The notes beneath the pieces are model-generated. The model was not told the DNA's origin. It was given only the letters and a program-made list of their open reading frames with translations, and ran no database searches. The position numbers and the translations under genes are program-made. Of a stretch of DNA of 64,000 nt, positions 49,146 to 62,610 are shown piece after piece. Where the stretch lies: assembly GCA_905331475.1 (NCBI GenBank), contig CAJNYU010002210.1, forward strand, positions 62,001 through 126,000. Reading direction: 5' to 3'. This DNA comes from Rotaria socialis. Lineage: Eukaryota; Rotifera; Eurotatoria; Philodinida; Philodinidae. How positions within the stretch are numbered: position 1 is the first letter of the stretch; every line of letters begins with the position of its first letter.

Positions 49146-52100
49146 TTATGTTAAATAAAGTGTATTCAATACAAGTACGTGATGATTATTTTTTGCCAAC
49201 GTTACAATAAAACCATCCGATGTTATTTTTAATCCACAACAACGTGATACTTTCACATATGGACAATCAAATTCTTGTAAAAAATCACCTGTACGTGTAA
49301 ATACAGCTATATGAAAACGGTTTCCATGTGAATCACCAATGATTACATCACCTATTTTGCAATTAAAATTATATTTTTAACAGAAAAATCGTTTTGAAAA
49401 ATAAAACCTTACCGGCATCACTGATATCGATTCCATTTGGAAAATTAGTTACACTCTCAGAACCAATACGACGTAAAAATGTTCCATCTTCATCAAATAC
49501 AACAACACAATGACCCTTAAAAAATTCTTTTTTTATAGAAAACAATCAAAAATATATCTGATAGATTTATCGAGAACTCATATCAAGAATTGAAATCCAT
49601 AGTAAAATATTATGTTCTACACATTGAAAAATTATTCCATATAAATATTGTTTAGATATTTTCTGTTTGTTTTTAATTAAAAGTAAAAACTTACTTTAAA
49701 ATCGCAAACAAAATATTCATTATTAAAGATTGCAATGTCAGATGGTTCTCTCATATAATCTGAACAATCAAACCATTTAAGAAGATCACCTGATTCACTT
49801 ATACAAAAAACAGTTGGTGATACTGAATCAACAGCAACAATATTTCCTGAAATAAAACTATTATTATTATTATTATTATTTCAATGATTAAATAAAAACC
49901 TTGTTGTGTAATAGCTAAGCCAGCAACAATATCAATATAACGAATTGAAATTTTTCTTATAAAATGTCCATTTCTTGTAAATATTTGCATTCGACTTCTT
50001 TCATTTCCTCTATCGCAAATAACAAATTTTCCCGTTTGTCTAATAACAGCCACTTTTCTTGGATACCATAATTGCCCTTCTTCTTTTCCAGGCATACCAA
50101 ATTGATATTTATATTCACCATTTTTATCAAATATCTGTATGCGATGATTATTTGTATCAGCAACAATTATTTCTTCATCGATTCCAAGACAAAAACCATG
50201 TGGAGCATTAAATTGACATTTTTGTGGTCCTAATGAACCGAATTTGGCTCGAACTTGCATTGATTGTCCACAACGACGCATTAATGATGTTTGAGAAAGA
50301 ACATTTAAATTAACATCAATTGTCGAGTTTTGTGTTACGCCTGAAAATGGAGTTGTTGAACGACTATTATTTCCGTTACTTGATCCGCCACTATTTGTAC
50401 TTGAATATGTTGCAACTAATGATGGTGGAGGATATTGAATTATACCTTTTCAGAGTTTTAATTAATTTTTATTTACAATTATCTATTCAGCTTACTGTTT
50501 GATGGTGATCGTTGTCCCAATGGTGGTGCTGATGATTGTCGTGTTAGCATTGTATACGCTAGATGTATAGAAAAGAAATTATTTTATTTATTAAAATGAA
50601 AACAAAAAACAGAATGAAACGAACGATTTTCTTGTAGTAGTGGCGGTTGTTGATGATTCAATTGAAGCATTTCCTCTAAATTTCTTTGTACATTTGGATG
50701 AATTGTTGATAATGAATCAACAAATATTGATTCAAGTGCACGAAGATTTTCAACAACTGGTTCATTTTCATTTGTTGAACAATTAACAAAATAATCATCA
50801 CGATTCGTACCAGAAGGTGATACACCATTTGATAATATTGTTCCACGAGATGATATTTGGCCAAGACCAATACTACCAACACCTGATGATGATGATACTG
50901 AATCACCATTTGTTGATGATAATAATGATCCTCTCTAGAACACAATTAATTATTTACTCGTACTTATTCACCCATGAGCTTCAACTATAGCGGGAAAAAA
51001 AAACGTCATTTTAGATTTATACTCAATACATAGATTTTCACGCAATAAAAACTCAATCTTAAATCATTAATATTGAGAAAATTAAATCAAATTTGAAATA
51101 TTCAAATGATGAAAACAGGATTTGACTTTTTTAGAAATTTTCTTTCTTATATAAATTAACTATGTAAAACATCAATAAAATAGAAGAAACAAAAAAAAAA
51201 GATTTTCTATACGTAACTAATTTACCTGGTAATGATTATTAATTGGTGATGATATTTGTTTTGATTCTGGTTTAATTAATTGTCCAAAATTGAGTTTAAT
51301 AATTTGTTGAAATTCTTGGATAGGCGTACTTAAAAATTGAACTAAATCATGTTTTTGCTGTTGTTCATCATTGATTTTAAAATAATTTGATTCAATTTGA
51401 AATAATTGATGAAATGAATTTAATTTATCATCAAATAATTTTGTTTTCAATTGCACTAATTCATTTAATGAACACTTATCTAAGCAACGTTGAAAAACTG
51501 ATCGACTATCGTCAAATGATTGAGAACCTTTTTGAATTGTTTCTAATTTATCAATTAAACGCATCTCTTCATCACGTTGCAAAATACTTAATGATGATAA
51601 ACATTCTTTCTATTAAAAAACAAAACAAAAATTTAAAGATTTCCAAAAAAAGATAAAAATGAAAATTTTACATAAACTTCATTTAAAACTTGTTGATATT
51701 GTGTATGTGCCAAATCAACTTGTGTTTTAGCTTTATCATAATCATGTTGAAGAGATGTTAATTGATGATCTAAATTAGCCAAAGCAGTTGAACGTATTTG
51801 ATCAATTTGATTTATTTTATCATTTAAATCAGAACGTATTTGTTCAAATGGATTCTTTTGTATATCATGTTGTGATGTTGGATGTAATAATAAACATTGT
51901 TCACATAGATTTAATGAACATGTTTTACAATAAAAATTTATTTGATTATTTGAATGAATTTGACATGTTCGATTTAAATATTCTTCGTCATTTTCAATTT
52001 GTGATAAACGTCGAACATGATGTTGTTCAAAACATTTCATGTATTGATGAGCTTGACAACACTTTGAACACAAATAAGATGAACAAGTTGAACAGTGTGC

Positions 52101-52560
52101 AACGCCAACATCATTTGATGTACATGCACGACATTGAATTGAACCAGTTTTTAAAGCTAAATTTTCTATTTCATGTATTAACAAATAATTATCAACAAGC
52201 ATATTTATATTTGATATCTAAATAAGTAAAAGAAAAAGAAAACAAGAAACATAAGAATAATTTAATTAAATCAAATAATCTAACTTCAGTTATTTGTTGA
52301 CATATTGGACATTGAATTTCAAATTGATCTTTGTTTGAATTATTTTTAATTAATTTTTCGCAACATTGAAGACAATATGTATGAGTACATGATAAAAATT
52401 TTGGCTGATTAAATAATTGTTTACATAAAAAACATTTTAACTGATTATCTTCATTTAATTCTTGCTTATTATCATCATCTTCCAGATTAAATAATGAATC
52501 TTCATTTTCTTTTGTTGAAATTTCATCATTGTTTATTTCATTTTCATTATTAGTCGACAT
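49146..52560 (-). CDS. brat: TRIM-NHL protein of the brat/TRIM2/3 type
   Basis: Nine exons keep frame throughout: 52560-52285, 52217-51672, 51609-51226, 50934-50625, 50558-50496, 50445-49900, 49846-49695, 49515-49413, 49351-49146; 861 residues. An acidic N-terminus leads to a C3HC4 RING (CFLCKQLF...[10 protein letters not shown]...CPICQ), two B-boxes ([33 protein letters not shown]), a coiled coil across exons 2-3, and a Ser/Asn/Pro-rich linker. Six NHL blades follow: [63 protein letters not shown], and at the end [14 protein letters not shown] with [15 protein letters not shown]. The NHL part closely follows Drosophila Brat, a translational repressor that binds mRNA through this propeller. 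Drosophila Brat has no RING; this protein keeps one, so it could also act as a ubiquitin ligase. Confidence 0.93.
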
Positions 52561-55063
52561 CTCTTCTTTTTTCTATCTTCTTTTAATATTATCAATAAGA
52601 TAAAGATTTAAAAAAAACGAATCAAACAATAGATAATCACCTTATATCAACACTAGAATAACAATAAACAATTACCATTTGAACTTATAACAAGCCTCTT
52701 CAACTTTCAATTTTATTTAGATGTTTTTCACTAGCTTTTTTTTTTATAGAAGAATAAACAATTTTTTTTTAAACTTTTATATATTTTTATAGAAATTCTA
52801 TTTCGTAAAATGAATTCATTTAGTAAAAGCGACATCTTTGTCGACTACTTTTCAAATCATACTTTTAATAATAGTAATTTCAAATAAAAAATTATTCTGA
52901 TTCAACAGACTTTCCTAATCATCTACTTTTCCTCTGTAAATTGGTTTTGAATTATTTGATATTGTATTCAAAACAAAATGCTATATCTTCTGAATATTTT
53001 TCTTCGTGACTAATAAGAGCGCTCATTTGTAGAGATCTTCTCTATAAATAAATTTTATTTCTTAATCGATTAATAATTTCATCGACGAATTTCATGCATC
53101 TAAGGATTTTCTCTCATTTACTATTTCAATACTTTCAAAAAGATATTTTTCACTCTTCAGAGTTGTGCTCGCACATTTCATTTGAAAAGAATACAATATC
53201 TAGGCATCCAATCGATAGAGTAGGGCGAAACTTAACCTAGAATGCTCATCGAATACGATCTGGCTGATTCATGACAAGGAGAGTAAACTAGATTTATGAT
53301 TGTATGCAATGTATAAATTTAATACATGTTCGTTTACTTCTAACTGTTAGAACAGTCTTTTAATATATGGAACAAGGAAATGACACTTGGAGATATCCTT
53401 GACCAGTGACGAAATTATTTATATGTATTGACAAGAAACACATATTTACTCTGCCTTGTCTACAATCTAAGCAATTCAAATATAATCGATTTTTCAGCTA
53501 TATCCTTTTGATTAGAACTAATTTCTAGAATTATTATTTCTACGGATTAAGCAGCAAAATGTTTCTTTTTTATTTATAGTTGAATCTAATCTTATTGATT
53601 CATTTTATAGATAGATCAGAAAAAGCTTATTAATAGCATGCTAATGAGAGATCACAGGCAACTGTATAAAGTATGGATCAAAGGTCCGTAAGAGGAGCGA
53701 AATTCTAAGAGGGCTCATCCCCATAGGCTTTTCGTGAGTACCTGAGACCATTGTACCACATTCTAGGTTATAGTGACGTATTTCTGTAGAATAAAACAGC
53801 GCAAATCGTCATCTAACCTTTTGCAGATATGTAGATGTCATGATCCTTACAATATATTGAAGTTTTCAACTAAATAAGTGATTTCTAGTTGGTTCTTTGG
53901 CTGCATTTCTGAATGGAAAAAGGTACTTTATCTCCCATGCTATTCGAATAATAGAAAATAGGATTAGATGAATCGATCAATATCTACGTCTAAAAAGTAA
54001 CATGGTTTTTCGATACGTATTATAAAATAAGCATCTACTTAAATTTGAGCCATTTTATAACGAGTGAAGATTTTTAATCCATAATAAATAGTATTTGAAA
54101 TCTTCACGAGTTGTGATTTTTCAATAGACATCAATTTCTCTCCTAATTTTCCCGCATTTGCCCAAGAGTAATTTTATACTCCATAAGCCGTCAAATTCTC
54201 AAGAAGGTGTCGAAATATATTTAATACACTATAATAAATTCAGTCACTGAATTGTATCACACAGAACTTTCGAAGGAGTTCTATACATGAGTAATTCAGT
54301 GATTAGTCGGGAATATAGATTAATGTGAATGAAATGAAAGAATTAGGAGTTACTGATTCATGTCAGCTATACATTGAGGTCAAGTATTCTGATATAATAT
54401 ATAATGATATTCAAGATTATCAGCAAAATTTCCGAGTTTTAAGTTTTGAAAAACGTCTTATTTGTATAATTTTTTGTAGATCACTTACGCGTTATTTTCT
54501 AATTGACCTACAAGGCCAATTTTGTATGAACAGAAATAATTTCAAAGTCGAAAAAAAAATCGTGTCATTCAAGTATATCCATGATGAGGTCTAGAGGCTT
54601 TAGATCAGACAGATCGAATCAGAATTCTCAAGTTTCAACTGATGTTGTCCAAGAGATAATCGAAGACGGCTCCTACTGAGCATACTAGCTAACGGAATAC
54701 ACTGCGAGCATAAATCTTGCCACAAATCATTTTAATCATTTCTATTCTTCTTAGCTCGTCGATAACAAAAATCATAAAGAGTACCATTCACTCGAACATT
54801 TTCAGTATAGAGAGAGAGAGAGAGAGAGAGAGAGAAGAAGAAAAATAGATATTTTTTGTAACAGCTTTGTCGAGAAGCATCACTAGATGACGAGTCGATT
54901 TTTTGTGACGGTGATAGTTTCTTTTGATTTCTCCGTAGACGCGCGTGGAAAACATTCGATAGAGGTCATTGCAATATGGTAGAGATTCTGTTGTCGAACT
55001 TTGAAACGTGATATACAACTCTCCAATACAATCATTTTTAAATATTATTCGGTTAGTTATTCA
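52561..55063. other. intergenic between divergent genes
   Basis: About 2.5 kb between brat (-) and ASNA1 (+), so both promoters should lie at its ends. The frame 54325-54594 (+) lacks motifs. A GA microsatellite sits at 54810-54835. Confidence 0.5.
54810..54835. repeat. (AG)n microsatellite upstream of ASNA1
   Basis: About thirteen AG units, roughly 230 bases before the ASNA1 start codon. GA tracts can bind GAGA-type factors, but no promoter role is shown. Confidence 0.8.
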
Positions 55064-56513
55064 ATGTCGTCAACCGTAGCAGTAGTGCCTAATGTTGCTG
55101 AAGCAAGTCTTCGGAATATAGTTGAACAAAAAACTCTTAAATGGATATTTGTTGGTGGAAAAGGTGGCGTTGGCAAAACAACATGCAGGTATATTTGATG
55201 AATTTTTCATGTTTGTTTTTGTTAAGTTAAACGACATCATTTTTCTTTTTCCTTAAATTTTTTAGTTGCAGTTTAGCATCCCTTTTATCGAAAGTTCGAG
55301 AAACAGTTTTAATACTGAGTACTGATCCAGCTCATAATATATCTGATGCATTTAATCAGAAATTTACAAAAAAACCAACAAAAGTCGTTGGATATGAAAA
55401 TTTATATGCTATGGTTTGACTTTTTTTTTATTATTAATTCAACAAATAATTTTAAATAAACTACAACTAGGAAATTGATCCATCTGGTGGAATCAGTGAA
55501 TTACCTGACGATAATGAAGAAAGTGGTAAGGATTTTAGATTTAATAATAAATTCCTTTAAATAAATTTCAAATAAATTCAGAACTATGGACAGTTGGTCG
55601 TTCAATGTTTCAAGAAATGCTTTCGTCATTTCCTGGTATCGATGAAGCCGTTAGTTTCTCCGAAGTTATGAAGTAAAACGATGAATTTTTTCCTTTGAAA
55701 AAGACTAATCAGAGAAAAACATTTTATTTAGATTAGTGAAAAATATGAATTTTAGTGTTGTTGTATTTGATACGGCTCCAACAGGTCATACATTACGCTT
55801 ACTTTCATTTCCTTCGGCTATCGAAAAAGGTCTTGATAAAATCTTAAGACTTAAAAATCAAGTTGGGCCAATGCTTACACAGGTAAGAAAACAATATATT
55901 CATCTTATATATATATATAATTTAAAATTAAATAAAAAGATTTCATCAATGTTTGGAATGGATACTATGATATCAGAATTAATGTCAAATAAATTAGAAG
56001 AAACTTTAGCTGTTATTCGTCAAGTTATGGAGCAATTTCAAGATCCGGTTAGACCTTTGTTTCTTGAATAATAAATTTGAAAATAGAATTCTTTTTTTGT
56101 TTTTATTTTTGTTTTTTAGAATTTAACAACATTCATTTGTGTTTGTATACCAGAATTTTTATCACTATACGAAACTGAAAGATTAGTTCAAGAATTAGCT
56201 AAATGTCATATTGATACACATTCAGTTATTGTTAATCAAGTTTTATTTCCGACGCCTGGAGAAAATCCAAATTCATGTAAAAGATGTGCATCAAGAATGC
56301 GTCTTCAACAAAAATATATTGAACAGGTTTCTTTTATAAAACATCAACTCCTCAAGATAACACTTCGTTTGCTGTAATTTTTTCTCATTTTAGATTGACG
56401 ATCTTTATGAAGATTTCAATGTGATTAAATTACCTCTACTTGATGATGAAGTTCGAGGTTCACAAAATATAAATTCATTTTCTCAACATCTTCTTAAACA
56501 ATATAAATCATAA
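55064..56513 (+). CDS. ASNA1: ATPase ASNA1/GET3, tail-anchored protein targeting factor
   Basis: Carries tail-anchored membrane proteins from the ribosome to the ER receptor. Eight exons: 55064-55188, 55266-55413, 55471-55525, 55582-55672, 55732-55882, 55940-56047, 56120-56326, 56394-56513; all in frame (334 residues, typical for the family). Features: deviant P-loop [14 protein letters not shown], switch [13 protein letters not shown], switch [15 protein letters not shown], a Met-rich substrate-binding helical part ([21 protein letters not shown]), the A-loop region [12 protein letters not shown], and the dimer zinc site CKRC. The C-terminus is [21 protein letters not shown]. It is a single conserved eukaryotic gene and appears fully functional. 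Introns are 52-77 nt, a good local gauge of normal intron size in this genome. Confidence 0.97.
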
Positions 56514-56716
56514 AACTTTTCTTATTCGCAAGTACTTACTTTTATCATTAATAGAAGATAAAATCTTAATAGAAACAAAAGAAAGAATGTTAAGATCTTT
56601 TATTTCTTTCAGTTTTTTTTGTTTGTGTTTAAATATCATGTTATACTCGATGACAAATAAAACTTAAAATCATTTATCTTCTCTCAGTTTTTTAATTATT
56701 TGCAATTTTGTGTCAA

Positions 56717-57011
56717 CCCAGGAGAATCATTCCTACAGTAGGATCCTATCGGATTCCTGGACACGAACCTACAGTCGGATCCTTGATATTGGATCCAATC
56801 GGATACGATGTTGGATTTTAACGGAATCCAACTCCAACGAATCTCCCTTGCGCTCTGATGGCTCAAAATGCATACTTGATCGTGAATAAGAAAATGATTT
56901 TTTCCTTCGGAACCGACAATAGGTCTATGTCCAGGAATCCTATCAGATTCTGTCGGGCAGTCGGATCCCATAGGATTCGATAAGATCCGTGATCGGATTC
57001 ATTCACCTGGG
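56717..57011. mobile_element. 295-bp MITE with CCCAGG termini
   Basis: The left end CCCAGGAGAATCATTCC (56717) and the right end GGATTCATTCACCTGGG (to 57011) are imperfect inverted repeats. The interior is rich in GGATCC, CGGATCC and AATCGGAT motifs, several in inverted pairs. Length and termini match the element at 39237-39532, so both belong to one family. The flanks are AA/AA instead of the expected TA/TA. It lies in the 3' region shared by ASNA1 and the TIR gene. Confidence 0.65.
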
Positions 57012-57268
57012 AAGAATAAATATTTATATGTCGATTAATACTTTAGTTTAGTTATTATTTTAATTGGTAATGATAGTGTAGTGTAAATAAATAATTACAA
57101 AAAATGATAGTCGATAGATTTCTTCTCACATGAAACAAAATCAATAAAAGTTTCCGAAGCGTTGTCAAATAATGAGGTAATTGTACTTCATTCATTTCCT
57201 TTCAATAATCATTTAATCATAACAGGAAATGTGAAACAAAAACATAAATTGTTTTGCCTAATAAAAAT

Positions 57269-58879
57269 TTACAATTTATAAATAACAAGAGCATTATCAA
57301 TAAGAAGAACAAGATTTGACATTCGAAATGATGCAATACTACGTAATTTTCCATTAAAATCAATAAATGCTTTTGAATAATTTGATATTTGATTTGTTTG
57401 AAATTTATTTTCGAGATCCATTGGCATTTGAATAAATGAATTTGATAAGTAATCTTTAAAAATAATCAATTGATTCAGTGAATCTATAATTGTTATTCGA
57501 CTTTTATCTTCTAAAAGAATTTTTTTAAGAAAAAAAGGTTGATCATATAAATAAAAGAAATAAATAAACCAATTTGATCCTATTTTCATAATGATTGCAA
57601 GTTTTTTATCATAATATCTCAAAGAAAGTATTTCTTCTAAATTGAAATTTTTATTAAAAACTCCATTTTGAATAATTAATGTATTTTCGATAAAATCAAG
57701 AATTTGAAATTTTCTTAAGAACCGAAATGTTGGTAAATTATATTCTTCGAAATAAAATGAACTTGAATTTAATTGACATGTTATAACATAAAATTTTTCT
57801 TCAGAACAACAACAAGAAATAAACTCTTCTCGATGATCTTTTAATTTAATATTTTCAATAATTGAAAGTTTACTTGTTAATGAATTCATTAAATAGATTT
57901 GTTTTTTAGTTAAAATAATAAAACAATTCAAATAAGAACACCAACTTAAATCTTTCAGATCATCTTCATTTATTTTTCTATCATTATTTGACCGAATAAG
58001 TTTTAGATTTCGATCAAATAAATGCAAATGATTATTTCCACTAATTAATATATATTCATTATTACAAATCATTAAATTTGATAACGATAAACAACAATTC
58101 TTTGGAAGAATTCGATATTTAATTGGTTTTTTCTTACAACAATTTGAATGAAAATTTTCAACTAAAGAAAACATGTCTGAATCATCTAATAATATTGATT
58201 GATCTGCAATATCTATATTAGAAATATAAAATAAAATATTATAAGTTAGAATTTTATTTTTTAATTTTTTTAATTAACAAACCTATTAGAGATTCATGAA
58301 CAGGTAAAATAGATAAAAGTTCAGAATCTTTTTGGTTATCTAATAACCAGATGACTTTTTCTCGTAATTTATTCGTTTTATCAAGGAAATTTTTTTGATT
58401 AATACCCCGTAAATCGATTGTCAATAAATCACTTGTAATTTTATCTATTTAGTTTTTAAATAAGATTCATAATTAATAGAAAAAGAAAGTGCATTACTTA
58501 GCCAGCCAGATGGTTTCCAATTCGGTAACAGGCGACAAGCAATAATAGGTATTCTCTTTCTTCTAGCTGATTCAACTTGTTTTTGGAAGAACTTTGATGT
58601 TTGATACATTGGTGTTAAGAAACATACAAGAATACTTATATTATTTATAATATTGTCTTCACTAAATCAAATATTTTCCTGTTTTATAGGATAAATTTTG
58701 TTTATCAATTGATTTAAATACCTTTCATGGATATCTTTATTGGTGCCATCTTGAACATTAATCCATACAGGAAGATTTTCATTTTTTAAATAGCCATAAA
58801 TTTTTAATACAAGTTCTTGATTATTTTTACTATAGGAAAATACAACATATTTTGTTGCTAAATTTGTGGACGATGTCAT
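57269..58879 (-). CDS. TIR-domain protein with propeller-like C-terminal domain
   Basis: Exons 58879-58722, 58661-58498, 58444-58283, 58212-57269 join in frame (475 residues). The N-terminal ~120 residues form a TIR domain: KYVVFSYSKNNQELVLKIYG, LPVWINVQDGTNKDIHES, ISILVCFLTPMY, and RKRIPIIACRLLPNWKPSGW, in the strand-helix order seen in SARM1-like and bacterial TIRs. TIR domains either act as adaptors or cleave NAD+; the catalytic Glu cannot be assigned with certainty. A helical linker (about 130-165) follows. The C-terminal ~300 residues have repeated beta-strand character (LKDLSWCSYLNCFIILT, KQIYLMNS, FEEYNLPTFRFLRKF) and resemble the last half of the B-box protein at 19-20.4 kb. No signal peptide or membrane segment was seen, so it is probably cytosolic. 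Confidence 0.75.
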
Positions 58880-61620
58880 TAGTTTAAATAATAATCAACT
58901 ATTGTACAGATCTTTAAAAGAAAAAAGAATATCTTTGGAATTTTTTTCAACGTCAATAATACTCAACATAGTTTGAAGAGGAGAGAACTTTTAAAACACA
59001 TACAGTTGGGTTTTATTTAATGCAACCAAACGTATTAATTCACTTATTTTTATTGAAAAAAAACATAATTTTGCTTTCTTACTGGTTATTTGTCTTTTGA
59101 ATGTAAATAAATCTTCGTCAATTGCGCTTACAAAGAGATTGAGTATGGTTGAAGAAATATCTTTTTATATTCAAACAGAACTGGTTACGACTTTGCGTCA
59201 TAATGTTAAGACGCCAGCTCTGCTATTAAAAATAAAAAACTGCAATACAAAAGCAAACATATTATCTAATGTATTATTAATGTACACTTTGTTTTGAATA
59301 AATGTTGCGAACTAATCGTACTCTTTTTTTTGTAACTATATTAAATTTTACTTTGGAAGAAAAAAATTGTTTCATTATCCCTTACTGTATCGGTGAACTG
59401 TAGTTCAAAGTCTTGCCCAGCATAACCCTAGACTAATCGTTTGAAGCAAAACTATCAGCATGGTCTGATATTTGACAGGACATCAGACTTAGTGGAATTT
59501 CGGATCATTAATCCGGACGTGATCTGTACATATAATACTCAAATTTATTTATCTGGTTATCATTTTGTATCAAATCTTTCTACTGATAAACTTCTAAACT
59601 AAGATTCATAAATTAATTTTCATAAAAGGTAAAAGACCAGTTAGAGTAAATGAATAGCCATGGGTGATTTTTTTAATTAAAATAAAAATCCATACCGTTT
59701 TTTAGTTCAAATACAAATTACTCTGCTTTTTATTGTCAATAATTTAAATAAGTCACTGTCCACTGGAAACAGTTGTATTTTTTTTAATGGCTAGCTTTAC
59801 TTGTTCTATTTAAAAATCAAATGTAACAATTTCATTACTTTCTTAATCATTAGAACTACTGTTGTTTTCAATCGAGCGAATATATTTTCTAGTCCCATAT
59901 GTTTCATTACGATGAAATTGCGATCGCACTGTGACTCGTAATTGCGGAAAATTGCGACGTAGTTACGTGTATCTAAGATGAAAAAAATCGCAGTTACACG
60001 TAATTGTTGCAAGAGATGGCGTAGATTAGGTTTTCACTTTATTTGTATTTTTATTATTAGCTTAAAAAAAGATTTTTTCAGTACACAAAGTAAAAAATTT
60101 GAAAACTATAAAATTAAAATTTTTATAACAATTAAAAACAAAAATTTAAAGAACTGAGGAAAATTAAAAATAAATATTTAGAAAAATTAAAAGATTAGAA
60201 AATTTTTTTAATAGGTTTTCGAAATATGCATTCTAATGTTTATAGTAGAATGATTTATGAACTGAAACGTGATGAACCGAGTTCGTCGGAAATTTGAATT
60301 TGCGGCAAATTAGGTAACAAACCAATCAGGTGCAGCGAAATATTCACAAAAAGCATTTTATATGGGTATAACGGTATAGAGGTCTTCACTACGATCAATC
60401 CGCCATAGTTACGTGTAACTGCTGCGCAGTTGTTAAGAAAGAGGCGACATGAGTGTGTAAGTATAGCAGTGTCCAAGAACTGAGAAATGTGGATTCCTAA
60501 ACGGAAGAGGAATTATTAGCAACGTCATGATTATTCCTCAGGGAAACAAGAACTGGTCATCAGTCCAGTCATAATTCTCCAATTCATAAAAGTTAAAATA
60601 ATGCTGCACCGACATAAATGACACGCTTCGATGATTCACCTTCCTTTTCTTTCTACTCTCTTCCCATTGTTCTAAGATATATATATCTCATGTCACTCTC
60701 CTATATACGTATACGTGTGTTATATATGAAATTGTTACACTCTGGATATGTGAAGAAGAGAATAAAAGTCATCGCCGAGAGTGGCGGTAAGCTTTCCACT
60801 CTTTCTAGTTTGTCATTACGTATCAACCTAAACAGGGTCGTATTGATCGTTACCCAAGATACTCGATTCTACTTCCGGATCCTGCCGTAACCCATTGGAA
60901 CCAGCAACGTATCACTCCAGAAGCCGGCATGTTTCCCACTCAAATCTGGCAGCATCCGACAAGGATTTTGCCGGAATTCAAAGGAAAATGGTCCGGTCCG
61001 TTCCTGCTGGATAATAAAACCGAACATTATCGCAACCGATCGACCCGGACTACCGAATGATCCCGGGTTCACAAGGGCTTCAGCACATATTTGACCGGAT
61101 TCCGATGACAAGGACCTCATAAAAAATCTCTCATACAAGCGTTCTTTAATCACAAGATGAATCAGCTGTAGTCTCCAGAAGCACGCACACCAACCAAAAC
61201 GACTACGCCTCATGAATAATGGCACATAATCCAAAGCCTCACCGCCTAAATGGGTCCAGAACAAGCATTTTCCCCAACAGCAACCACCCTGAAAAAAATT
61301 GTAACCCGAAACCAACAACATCTGACTCACCAATACACACACTTAGAATGATCCAGAACCAACTTACTATACATCGTATTCATTAAACACATTATAAACT
61401 CGTTTACTACGTCATTTTGTTGCATTTCAGTTCTTGAAAACATCGCTCCCAACATCATTTTGCACCCATCGAAATCATTAATAATTCATAGAAAATCCAT
61501 CGGAGTATCATTTCGGATCATCACCGCTTTGTTTTTCATCAATCATTACCATTGTAAACATCATTGAAGAGTTATCTTGTTGCATAAACGCGAACACAAA
61601 ATCACTCCAAACATAATTTT
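58880..61620. other. non-coding repeat-rich region
   Basis: No gene is supported. The palindromic motif TTACGTGTAA recurs (about 59963, 59993 and 60410). From about 60875 to 61090 the DNA is GC-rich with many CCGGA motifs like those in the CCCAGG elements. The 157-codon frame across it (60869-61342, -) lacks any domain and follows that composition. Confidence 0.45.
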
Positions 61621-61890
61621 TGAGGGATCGAAAATTCACTAAGACATAGAGAATCGTTCAGATAAGCATTTTAGCTCATTCCAACGTACCTTTTCCTCGT
61701 GAAATAGGATTCTAAGCATATCTTTCATTACGGATCCAACCACACTTTCCTTCGATGAAAATCACTCAGCAGCTCAACCTTGACGTATCGAAAATTCACT
61801 AAGACATAGAGAATCGCTCAGAAAATCATTCTCGATGGTTTCAACGTAGCTTTTCTTCGTGAAACAGGATTCTGAGTGACATTCGAAAAC
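61621..61890. repeat. diverged direct repeats, period ~160 bp
   Basis: ATCGAAAATTCACTAAGACATAGAGAATCG occurs near 61628 and 61789, each followed by a related 60-base stretch (CAACGTA-CTTTTC-TCGTGAAA-AGGATTCT). The preceding sequence of each copy also shares ATCACTC. This looks like a short decayed satellite array or two copies of one element. Confidence 0.6.
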
Positions 61891-62470
61891 GATTTAATGG
61901 CATATGGAATTTTTAATATTATGTGTACGCAACATTCGAGCGTCCACAAAAAACGTTTGTTGGTGATTTGAAATGATGCTTTTGGTGTTGTCAGACCGAG
62001 GAAACACGTGTAACGCGTTTTAAATTTTATCGAGTTGCATAAGCTAGTATGAGTATATAGCAAGTTTATCTTGCCCTGGGTAATCATTAATGGCAGTGGA
62101 TTTCGGATTAGACCAGGAGTCTATTATAGAATTAAGTTATATTAGCTGGAGTTATGATAAGCGAGTTGAGTGAGATTCATTCGGGTCGATAACTTCGCGC
62201 AGCATCAGTAAATACTTAATCATGTTGCTCAAGTGGATTGATTTTTCATAAATAAGCTATTGGATGAGCCATAATTTTTAATTCATGCTTTTCATCGGTT
62301 GTGTGAGCTGATAACTAAGGGTCGGAATGGATCACAAGATAATCCTTTAGCATCTGGTAATTAGTTGCAGATGTTGACGATCAGATCTGTGTTGTAGTAA
62401 GTGGCTTAATCCAGTGAGTGGGATCGCTCGGTTCTGATATGATCCGATTGGTTCCGTTGAGACTGATTAA

Positions 62471-62610
62471 GCCAGATCTACCATGAAATCGAGCGGTCAT
62501 GCGGCACGGTGGATTCCGGTAAAGTTTCGTTACCGGATATTGTCGGATCACGTCGTATACGGCCCAATCGTATCATCTGACCTGATATTTTCCGGCATTG
62601 TAGATCTGGC
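62471..62610. repeat. 140-bp GC-rich fold-back repeat
   Basis: GCCAGATCTACCATG at 62471 is inverted as CATTGTAGATCTGGC ending at 62610. Inside is a small hairpin, CCGGTAA...TTACCGG (about 62515-62535). No coding capacity. Confidence 0.55.

Noticed and set aside
60869..61342. 157-codon minus-strand frame
   Set aside because: It lies in CCGGA-rich repeat-like DNA, has no domain or membrane logic, and its composition follows the repeat.
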